Positions 50,399 to 56,459 of a stretch of 64,000 bases of DNA are shown in pieces. Origin of the DNA: Rhizobium sp. J15. Its GTDB lineage: Bacteria; Pseudomonadota; Alphaproteobacteria; Rhizobiales; Rhizobiaceae. The notes below the pieces were generated by a model. The model was not told the origin of the DNA, ran no database searches, and saw nothing but the letters and a program-made list of their open reading frames with translations. The number at the start of each line of letters is the position of its first letter. Position 1 is the stretch's first letter. The translations under genes were made by a program, and so were the position numbers. The stretch spans positions 1-64,000 of the forward strand of contig NZ_NWSX01000015.1 of NCBI RefSeq assembly GCF_002531825.1, given 5' to 3'.

Positions 50399-51216
50399 AG
50401 ATCTGCACGATGTGCGGGCTAGAGAAACCCGTTACCGAATATCATTCGAAGAAGCGTCAGCCTTCTGGACTTAGCCCAGCATGCAAGGCGTGCGTATCTG
50501 CCAAAGGCAGAGAATATTACGCGAAAAATGCAGACGCCGTGAAGGGCCGCGCGAAGGCATGGCGTGAAGCAAATCTAGAACTCGATCGCGAGCGAGCCAA
50601 ACAGAAGTACGAAGCCAATCCACTCGTTGCCAAAGAGCGTGCCATTCGGTGGGCATCAGAAAACCAGGAACGCCGTAAGGAAATCGCCGCCAGTTCCGCA
50701 GAGCGTCATCGGGAGGCAAGGAATGAAAGGCAGCGGGTCGCCGGCAGAGAGTTCCGTAGGTTGAACCCTGCCGCAGCCCGCGAGGAAGGCCGAATGCGGG
50801 CAGCTTTACGCCGCTCGCGTGAACAGGATGCAGGCGTCAACATCGATCGGTCGGATTGGAAGGCGCTCATAGATCTGTTTGAGGTCGGGACTTGCATTTA
50901 TTGCGGGACCGAGGGCCACAAACTCACAATGGATCACTGGATGCCAGTGTCATTGGGCGGCAAGACCGAAGTCGGCAACCTAATCCCATGCTGTAAGCCG
51001 TGCAATTCTCGCAAGAGCAATATGCATCCGATCGACTGGATGAAGAAAGCTGGGATCCACGATAATCGCGGGTCGGGCTCCATTACAATTCTGGAGTTCC
51101 TAGAACTCACCAGAGACGCCGTGATCGACGTCAAGGGCATGGATACCCCGCTCAGCAAGTTCAAGCGCAAGTGCGTCAAGGCTCAATATGGCTTTGAGGT
51201 CGAGGTGGTGAAATGA
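50395..51216 (+). CDS. HNH endonuclease with N-terminal zinc ribbon
   Basis: A 273-residue protein. The N-terminus has a zinc ribbon (CTMCGLEKPVTEYHSKKR, CKACVSAKGREYY); a long charged helical spacer follows; the HNH domain is CIYCGTEGHKLTMDHWMPVSLGGKTEVGNLIPCCKPCNSRKSN (about 165-207, conserved His, Asn and cysteines). Such free-standing nucleases are mobile homing-like genes in phages. It starts by overlap with DUF1064, so it may have been gained as an insert. Confidence 0.85.
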   Translation: MKICTMCGLEKPVTEYHSKKRQPSGLSPACKACVSAKGREYYAKNADAVKGRAKAWREANLELDRERAKQKYEANPLVAKERAIRWASENQERRKEIAASSAERHREARNERQRVAGREFRRLNPAAAREEGRMRAALRRSREQDAGVNIDRSDWKALIDLFEVGTCIYCGTEGHKLTMDHWMPVSLGGKTEVGNLIPCCKPCNSRKSNMHPIDWMKKAGIHDNRGSGSITILEFLELTRDAVIDVKGMDTPLSKFKRKCVKAQYGFEVEVVK

Positions 51217-51779
51217 CGTGGTTCTTCGACCCTCTCGTTCCTCTTCACTACGAGATGATCGTCATCGACCCGCCGTGGGGCTTTGACCTCTACAGCAAGG
51301 AAGGCGCCAAGAAGTCAGCGCTGGCGAAATACGACCTGATGACCGATTCCGATATCCTCGCCATGCCGGTCGGCAAGCTGGCGAGCATGGATTGCCTGCT
51401 CTATTGCTGGGCGACGGCTCCGCAACTGCCATTGGCGATCGACTGCGCGAAGGCATGGGGCTTCGAATACAAGTCAGTCATGATGTGGCGCAAGACTACG
51501 CCGGCCGGCAAAGTTCGCATGGGGACCGGCTACCGAGTCCGCACGACTGGCGAGGCGGTTGTCGTCGCCACCCTCGGCAATCCTAAGCAGGCGGCGATTC
51601 CTCAAACCATCTTCGACGGAGTGGCCCGCGAGCATAGCCGCAAGCCGGATGAATTCTACGACATGTGCAATCGGATCATGCCGCACGCCCGCCGCGCTGA
51701 CGTATTCGCGCGCCAGAGCCGGGAAGGCTGGCATTCGTTCGGGAATGAATCGACCAAATTTGATGAGGTGGCAGCATGA
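51213..51779 (+). CDS. MT-A70 family DNA adenine methyltransferase
   Basis: A 188-residue protein with the catalytic DPPW motif (Asp19-Trp22 in VIDPPWGFD). Further MT-A70 features are LLYCWATAPQLPLAIDCAKAWGFEYKSVMMWRKT and AREHSRKPDEFYDMCNRIMP. Phage MT-A70 methylases put N6-methyl groups on adenine, which protects phage DNA from host restriction or CcrM/other recognition. It overlaps the HNH and the next gene by 4 bases. Confidence 0.9.
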   Translation: MTWFFDPLVPLHYEMIVIDPPWGFDLYSKEGAKKSALAKYDLMTDSDILAMPVGKLASMDCLLYCWATAPQLPLAIDCAKAWGFEYKSVMMWRKTTPAGKVRMGTGYRVRTTGEAVVVATLGNPKQAAIPQTIFDGVAREHSRKPDEFYDMCNRIMPHARRADVFARQSREGWHSFGNESTKFDEVAA

Positions 51780-52111
51780 CGACTTTCGCAGAGTTTTACA
51801 AACTTTATCCCCGGAAAAAAAAGCCCCTCGATGCTGAGAAAGCATGGGGTCAGATGCTCAAGAAGGGCTTTACGCCAGATGAGATCATGCAGGGGCTTCG
51901 TCGAAACCTCCCCGATCTTCAGAGGCGAGAAGCTCAGTTCATCCCGTATCCTGCTTCATGGCTGAGAGCAGGGGAATGGGCGAACGAGCCGGACCCAATC
52001 ACGCAACGCAACCCTGCCAGAAGGACGACATGGGATGCCGCAAGAGACATTAACGCCCGCCTCGATCATCTCAATGCTTCTTTCGGGCTTCCCCAGCTCG
52101 CAAAGCACTGA
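51776..52111 (+). CDS. Phage replication-type protein (helicase-loader-like)
   Basis: A 111-residue protein. FAEFYKLYPRKKKPLDAEKAWGQMLKKGFTPDEIMQGLRRNLPDLQRREAQFIPYPASWLRAGEWANE is the repeat-type C-terminal domain found in phage replication initiators and helicase loaders (DnaT/DUF-like). Overlaps the methylase gene by 4 bases and the next reading frame by 77 bases. Confidence 0.65.
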   Translation: MTTFAEFYKLYPRKKKPLDAEKAWGQMLKKGFTPDEIMQGLRRNLPDLQRREAQFIPYPASWLRAGEWANEPDPITQRNPARRTTWDAARDINARLDHLNASFGLPQLAKH

Positions 52112-52484
52112 CGTGGACGGCCAGATGCTCGCCTATCTAATTGCCGTCGAGAGCTATTCAATGCAGGCCGTCATGGCCGCGGCGAAGGCGTTCTTGGCCG
52201 GCAGGGTGAAGCGAGAGAACAAGACGTTCGCACCATCGGCGCCAGAATTCGCCGACGAGTGCAGGGTGCAGCAGGCACACATAGAGGCCGCGCTTCGTCC
52301 ACGCATCGAGCCACCGGCCCAGAAGGAAGACGACTCCCCAAGGGTCGATCCTCGCAAGCTTCAACTGCTCAGGAAGGCCCTCAACGGCAGCCTGAGCGCC
52401 AAGCGTAAACTGGCGCGCATGTTCCCGGATAACCCGATCATCGTGAGCGCGGCGCAAGACAGCAACAAGGAGGCGGCCGAATGA
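52035..52484 (+). CDS. Phage hypothetical protein, overlapping start
   Basis: A 149-residue frame. Its start at 52035 (MPQETLTPASIISM) would overlap the previous gene by 77 bases; ATG 52125 (MLAYLIAV) is a more compact start. The protein, with YSMQAVMAAAKAFLAGRVKRENKTFAPSAPEFADECRVQ, looks like the replication-protein-associated family. The C-terminal Leu/Arg-rich part is helical. Confidence 0.6.
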   Translation: MPQETLTPASIISMLLSGFPSSQSTDVDGQMLAYLIAVESYSMQAVMAAAKAFLAGRVKRENKTFAPSAPEFADECRVQQAHIEAALRPRIEPPAQKEDDSPRVDPRKLQLLRKALNGSLSAKRKLARMFPDNPIIVSAAQDSNKEAAE

Positions 52485-52681
52485 GCAAGTTCCCACTGAC
52501 GAGGTTCGCCCTCGCAAGGGTCTTCGCCAATCTCGCGATATGCGCGCTCCCGGCGTCGGAGAGATATTGCCTCGATGTTGGCTTTGGCTTTGCCGATCTC
52601 CTCAAAATCAGAGCGAACACTATCAAGATCAAGGGTCAGAATTGGCGTCACGCAGATGCGCCATTCAGTGAGGGCGAGTAA
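52481..52681 (+). CDS. Small phage protein
   Basis: Sixty-six residues (MSKFPLTRFALARVFANLAIC). It overlaps the preceding gene by 4 bases and precedes the LuxR-type gene by 3. Composition is ordinary but no family is recognised; a competing minus-strand frame is less likely because the coupled layout favours plus. Confidence 0.48.
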   Translation: MSKFPLTRFALARVFANLAICALPASERYCLDVGFGFADLLKIRANTIKIKGQNWRHADAPFSEGE

Positions 52682-52684
52682 ACC

Positions 52685-52909
52685 ATGAACATGCAAACCA
52701 CCATCCGGCAGTGCCCTCTCGACACGACAGACAAGGAAATCATCAAGATGCTAGCAGAGGGGCGAAGCCGCAAGGACATCGCCTTTCAGCGCCATGTGAG
52801 CGAATCCGCGATCTGTCAGCGCATCCAGTCGGCAAGCAAGATGCTCCGCATCCCCCGAAAGGATGCGGCTCTTGTCGCCGTCGCTTTTCGTAACGGGTGG
52901 TTATCATGA
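52685..52909 (+). CDS. Small LuxR-type helix-turn-helix protein, first of two
   Basis: A 74-residue protein: TDKEIIKMLAEGRSRKDIAFQRHVSESAICQRIQSASKMLRIPRKDAALVAVAFRNG is a stand-alone GerE/LuxR DNA-binding domain without receiver or ligand domain. Its stop overlaps the next gene's start by 4 bases. Probably a phage transcription regulator of the late genes or NusG-like gene. Confidence 0.78.
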   Translation: MNMQTTIRQCPLDTTDKEIIKMLAEGRSRKDIAFQRHVSESAICQRIQSASKMLRIPRKDAALVAVAFRNGWLS

Positions 52910-53118
52910 GCTTCGTCCCAGGAGACCATATCACGCCGCGCGAGAAGGAAATCATCCACTGGATGGCTGAAGGCAAGACGGCCTCAGAGATCGGCATCAT
53001 TCTCAGCATTTCGGAGCACACGGTTAGCCGACACGTATGGAGTGCCCGTCTCAAGCTCAATGCAGTGAACAGCATACAGCTCGCGGCCAAGGCGGTCCGC
53101 GAAGGCATCATTCAGTAA
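52906..53118 (+). CDS. Small LuxR-type helix-turn-helix protein, second of two
   Basis: A 70-residue protein starting MSFVPGDHITPREKEIIHWMAEGKTASEIGIILSISEHTVSRHVWSARLKLNAVNSIQLAAKAVREG, the classical LuxR/GerE helix-turn-helix, without sensory domain. Tandem with a distant paralogue; the two may heterodimerise on a palindrome. Located just before the NusG-like gene. Confidence 0.82.
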   Translation: MSFVPGDHITPREKEIIHWMAEGKTASEIGIILSISEHTVSRHVWSARLKLNAVNSIQLAAKAVREGIIQ

Positions 53119-53133
53119 GAAGCGAGGAACAGC

Positions 53134-53691
53134 ATGAAGGCGGCAAACGATTGGTATGCAATTCGCACGGTTCCAGGAGCGCAAAAGCCAAAGCGCGAAT
53201 ACACCGTGGAGAAGACGGATAGCAAGCGAGGGAAGGGGTATCGCATTATCCCGAGTCTGGACCCGAACATGTCGGCGATAGAGCGCGCGCTCAAGGATAA
53301 CAAGTTCTCGTTCTATATGCCGGCGGAGAAGAGGCTCGTCCGTGATCGTCGTCACACCGACCTGTGGAAGGTCCGCCGGTTCGCGCTCATCGTCGGCTAT
53401 GTCTTCATCCACCGGCCGCACGACATTGACCTGCTGAAGCAGACCGCCGGCGTTCAGGACATCGTCAAGACATCTGATGGCGAGCCCATGCCGATCGACC
53501 TTCTCGACATTCTGGCGTTGCGGGCAGCTGAGGCAGAGGCAGAGGTGGAATTTGACCGCCAATCCCGCAACGCCCGCCAGAAGGTGCGACGGAGGGCAAA
53601 GCAGGACCCCCGGCTTCAGAAGCTAGTCGCCAAGCTGGACATCACCGGTAACTTCACGGTGCCTCATGACTTCGATTTCGAAGCTGCGTAA
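53134..53691 (+). CDS. NusG-like transcription antitermination factor
   Basis: A 185-residue protein with the NGN domain of NusG/RfaH: WYAIRTVPGAQKPKREYTV, FYMPAEKRLVRDRRHTDLWKVRRFALIVGYVFIHRPHDIDLLKQTAGVQDIVKTSDGEPMPI. The C-terminal KOW domain is not recognisable; instead a charged helical tail follows. NusG paralogues of this sort bind RNA polymerase and let it read through terminators. It lies before a structured non-coding element and the late operon, so it is the probable late-gene antiterminator. Confidence 0.82.
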   Translation: MKAANDWYAIRTVPGAQKPKREYTVEKTDSKRGKGYRIIPSLDPNMSAIERALKDNKFSFYMPAEKRLVRDRRHTDLWKVRRFALIVGYVFIHRPHDIDLLKQTAGVQDIVKTSDGEPMPIDLLDILALRAAEAEAEVEFDRQSRNARQKVRRRAKQDPRLQKLVAKLDITGNFTVPHDFDFEAA

Positions 53692-53701
53692 TGGGGGCAG
53701 T

Positions 53702-53884
53702 ATGCGCGAAGACAAGGAAGGCCCGACCTATCTAGATTTTATCACGCCCGATGAGGTGTTTGACCGCGGCCCGGATGCAGTTAAAGCATGGCAGGAAAAA
53801 TACATGAACAGAATTGTGGGTAATTTTGTGCGCCCATCAAACCCCTTGAAAGTCAAGGCGATTATGGTATCTTCTGCAAAGTGA
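53702..53884 (+). CDS. Small phage protein after the NusG-like gene
   Basis: Sixty residues, starting MREDKEGPTYLDFITPDEVFDRG at 53702. It ends at the edge of the hairpin-closed element. Acidic then basic; no family recognised. It could interact with the NusG-like factor, but only its position suggests this. Confidence 0.5.
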   Translation: MREDKEGPTYLDFITPDEVFDRGPDAVKAWQEKYMNRIVGNFVRPSNPLKVKAIMVSSAK

Positions 53885-53885
53885 T

Positions 53886-53942
53886 TTGGTGCGGCGGGGA
53901 TGCGTCCCGGCACTCGGCGGGGCTCTTCACATTCCGCACCAA
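53886..53942 (+). ncRNA. Hairpin-closed structured element, possible antitermination leader
   Basis: A 9-bp perfect stem TTGGTGCGG/CCGCACCAA (53886-53894 with 53934-53942) encloses a 39-base GC-rich interior that itself contains GGGA-TGCG-TCCC. It lies directly after the NusG-like gene and before the late genes. It may be an RNA recognition element for that factor, an analogue of put or other polymerase-modifying leaders; this is inference. Confidence 0.5.
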
Positions 53943-54121
53943 TGGCGAAATGCGCTTTAAGTTTTCGGGTTGCCGTCGATCTCTGGGCCTCAGTCTGGAT
54001 GACGGCTTTTACTCTCTGAGGTGACGCGGTCAAATGGCCGGAATCTAAGGGCGGTGCACTGAAAAGCCTTTAGCTGGTTCACGCTCCAGTCAAGCCGCCA
54101 GGACAGGAATTGTGGAGGTCG

Positions 54122-54379
54122 CTATAGGCCGGCGGCCTTCCGAAGCGCTTCGTTCATTCTCGTCTGCCAGCCTTCGCCGGTAGATCGAAAATACTCAATC
54201 ACCTGAGGATCAAGGCGAAGCGTCAGTAATTGTTTTGCATTCGGGTCAGGTTTCCGGCCCCGCTTCCCGAGCAAAGCTTCAGCGCCAGACTTCCTTATGT
54301 GGTCGGAAATCCTCTGCTGCTGGCGGAGCAGGTCGTCCTCTGGATTTGCAACCCGCTTGATTTGGTGGAACAGGGCCAT
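54122..54379 (-). CDS. Orphan BrnA-type antitoxin
   Basis: An 85-residue protein ending LTLRLDPQVIEYFRSTGEGWQTRMNEALRKAAG, the ribbon-helix-helix BrnA antitoxin pattern (VSLRLDPDVLEWFRATGKGWQTRINAVLR). The BrnT toxin normally lies just before brnA on the same strand, but no matching gene is seen upstream (54380-54620). It runs against the late operon, as accessory genes do. It may still bind DNA as a repressor. Confidence 0.78.
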   Translation of the reverse strand: MALFHQIKRVANPEDDLLRQQQRISDHIRKSGAEALLGKRGRKPDPNAKQLLTLRLDPQVIEYFRSTGEGWQTRMNEALRKAAGL

Positions 54380-54443
54380 TTGATCGCCTTTCTAATTTGT
54401 GTAACTACGGCAATATAAACCCGTAACTACAGGAATTCAAGCG

Positions 54444-54584
54444 ATGCTCGGGACGGTTCTGCTCATCCTCCTGATTTTTGCCTTCGCCGCCGCCTTCCAC
54501 TTCTCCGCAGGCCCTCGCATATCAGGCGGCATTGGGGTGCTGCTCGTCGTCGTGCTGATACTCGCAGTGCTCAGGAAAATTTGA
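54444..54584 (+). CDS. Very small membrane protein
   Basis: A 46-residue protein, MLGTVLLILLIFAFAAAFHF, then GGIGVLLVVVLILAVLRKI: two hydrophobic segments with a short basic end. No Shine-Dalgarno is strong (AGGAATTC at about 54431). It may be a small phage membrane protein; moderate support only. Confidence 0.5.
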   Translation: MLGTVLLILLIFAFAAAFHFSAGPRISGGIGVLLVVVLILAVLRKI

Positions 54585-54596
54585 CCACCGAACTTT

Positions 54597-54613
54597 ACAG
54601 CCTCTCAGACAGG
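54597..54613 (+). repeat. 17-bp phage leader repeat, copy A
   Basis: ACAGCCTCTCAGACAGG occurs here, 11 bases before the start at 54624, and again exactly at 62310-62326, before the start at 62335. A weaker version (GAGCTCTCAGAAAGC) lies before the scaffold-like gene (about 59599). Probably a shared gene-start or processing signal for late mRNAs. Confidence 0.6.
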
Positions 54614-54623
54614 CGGCAAGCCC

Positions 54624-54833
54624 ATGGTAATAAACGCGAAGGCCCAGAAGGGCGAATACACAACGGCATATTTCAATTCATGCCCTCTGTGCGAGAGCCG
54701 CGGAAGTCGAAAGCTCCTGACGGTTAAGTTGGGGGGCCGCTTCCCAACAGAATGTAATGAATGTGGTGCCAAGTTTGGTGCGTACCTCATGCCGTCATTG
54801 CCGCTTGAAACAAATTCAAGGTTTCAAGGATGA
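54624..54833 (+). CDS. Small zinc-ribbon protein before terminase
   Basis: Sixty-nine residues, starting MVINAKAQKGEYTTAYFNSCPLCESRGSRKLL, with a second pair CNECGAKFG. A two-CxxC zinc ribbon. It overlaps the small terminase gene by 4 bases and starts the late operon. May assist packaging or transcription; unassigned. Confidence 0.65.
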   Translation: MVINAKAQKGEYTTAYFNSCPLCESRGSRKLLTVKLGGRFPTECNECGAKFGAYLMPSLPLETNSRFQG

Positions 54834-55117
54834 GCAATGGGCACGGCGGAAAGCGTGAAGGCGCAGGGCGTAAAGCTGGCGCTGCAACACGCATGAACGA
54901 AGAGGCGAGAGCAAAGGCCGCAGAGGGCGGACTGATGCCGCTCGACTATATGCTGTCTGTGCTTCGAGACGAAGAGCAACCGGCTGCAGCGCGCATGGAC
55001 GCAGCCAAGGCCGCCGCTCCGTATGTCCACGCGAAGCTGGCCAGTGTCGAGCACAGCGGCAAGGACGGCGGTCCGATGGTTCTGGAGATTGTCCGCTTTG
55101 CGGATTCGTCTACCTAA
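54830..55117 (+). CDS. Terminase small subunit-like protein
   Basis: A 95-residue protein starting GHGGKREGAGRKAGA, followed by MLSVLRDEEQPAAARMDAAKAAAPYVHAKLASVEHSGKDG. This is the pattern of small phage terminase-type proteins that recognise packaging DNA; the R.DAAKAAAPYVHPKLA core is typical. It overlaps the zinc ribbon and is upstream of the large subunit. Confidence 0.7.
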   Translation: MSNGHGGKREGAGRKAGAATRMNEEARAKAAEGGLMPLDYMLSVLRDEEQPAAARMDAAKAAAPYVHAKLASVEHSGKDGGPMVLEIVRFADSST

Positions 55118-56456
55118 TGGCTGGCAGCCTCGACAATACCAGCGCCCGCTATGGGATTATCTGGAGCGAGGTGGCGACAGGGCAATCGAGATAGCGCACC
55201 GACGCTGGGGCAAGGACGATCTCGTTCTTCACAGGACGGCGATCGCGGCTCATGAGCGCGTTGCCAGTTATTGGCATTGTCTGCCGGAATACGAACAAGC
55301 CCGAAAGGCGATTTGGGCAGCGGTCAATCCCCACACTGGCAAGCGCCGTATCGATGAGGCGTTCCCAGAGGAATTGAGGGCAAGCAAGGATGAGCAGCAG
55401 ATGTTCATCCGCTTCAAGAACGGTTCCACATGGCAGGTTATCGGCTCCGATCGCTATAACAGCCTCGTCGGCGCCGGCATCGCTGGTGTGACCTTCTCGG
55501 AATGGGCGCTCTGCAATCCTTCATCATGGGGCTACATCCGACCGATGATCGAGGAAAACGGCGGGTGGGCGACCTTCATCACCACGCCGCGCGGTCGCAA
55601 CCATGCGAAAGCCATGTATGACATGGCCAAGGGCAATCCGAGGTGGTTTGCCGAACTCTCCAGCATCGCCACGACGGGCGCGCTGACACAAGAGCAACTG
55701 GATGAAAGCCTTGCTGAATATTGTGCCCTATATGGCGAAGACATCGGTACGGCTCAATTCGAGCAGGAATATCTCTGCTCATTCAATGCCGCTATTCTCG
55801 GCGCTTTCTATGCGAGAGAAATGGCGGCCGTTCGAAGCCAAGGGCGTATCAAGGACATTCTGCCCGTTCCCGGCGTGCCGGTACATACGGCATGGGATAT
55901 CGGAGTAAGGGACGACACCTCAATCTGGTGGTTCCAGGTCTACAACGGGAAAGTCTGGATCCTTGATTGCTACACGGCATCCGGTGTTGGCGTCGACCAT
56001 TACGCCGAGGTCTGCCATTCAAAGCCATATGTGCGCGGGATCGACTTCGTTCCTCACGACGCGAAGGTCAAGGAATGGGGAACAGGCAAGACCCGCATCG
56101 AGACGATGAAACAATACGGGCTCAAGCCGCAATTGGTGCCGATGGCGACGAAGATGGACGGCATCAACGCCGCTCGCAAGACGCTGCCCATCTGTGTGTT
56201 CCATACCCGCTGTGAAGACGTAGGGATTTCCGCTCTTGAGCAATACCGCCGCGAGTGGGACGACGACAAGAAGACATTCAAGCCGACCGAGGTTCACGAC
56301 TGGACGAGCCATTTGGCAGACGCCTTCCGCTATCTCGCCATGGCCTGGCGGAATGTCCCCGTGAAGGAACCGGAAAAGAAGCCGCCACAGCCGCAAGGCT
56401 CTGTCGTCCTCGCAGGACCGCCGCCGCCGCGCAGCACAACGAGAATCAGGGTTTAA
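55098..56456 (+). CDS. Terminase large subunit (ATPase/nuclease)
   Basis: About 452 residues. Start probably TTG at 55098 (LRIRLPNGWQPRQYQRPL); it overlaps the small subunit by 20 bases, so an ATG further upstream in the same frame (55023) is less likely. The ATPase Walker A region is AIEIAHRRWGKDDLVL, with GVTFSEWALCNPSSW as Walker B-like, and FITTPRGRNHAKAMYDMAKG as the coupling motif. The nuclease domain begins near TAWDIGVRDDTSIWWF with Asp residues and ends near HDWTSHLADAFRYLAMAW. It packages DNA into proheads. Confidence 0.9.
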   Translation: MRIRLPNGWQPRQYQRPLWDYLERGGDRAIEIAHRRWGKDDLVLHRTAIAAHERVASYWHCLPEYEQARKAIWAAVNPHTGKRRIDEAFPEELRASKDEQQMFIRFKNGSTWQVIGSDRYNSLVGAGIAGVTFSEWALCNPSSWGYIRPMIEENGGWATFITTPRGRNHAKAMYDMAKGNPRWFAELSSIATTGALTQEQLDESLAEYCALYGEDIGTAQFEQEYLCSFNAAILGAFYAREMAAVRSQGRIKDILPVPGVPVHTAWDIGVRDDTSIWWFQVYNGKVWILDCYTASGVGVDHYAEVCHSKPYVRGIDFVPHDAKVKEWGTGKTRIETMKQYGLKPQLVPMATKMDGINAARKTLPICVFHTRCEDVGISALEQYRREWDDDKKTFKPTEVHDWTSHLADAFRYLAMAWRNVPVKEPEKKPPQPQGSVVLAGPPPPRSTTRIRV

Positions 56457-56459
56457 CGC

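Noticed and set aside
54444..54620. A BrnT toxin partner beside the BrnA-type gene
   Set aside because: The only frame upstream of brnA encodes a hydrophobic 46-residue peptide on the other strand, unlike the RelE-fold BrnT toxin.
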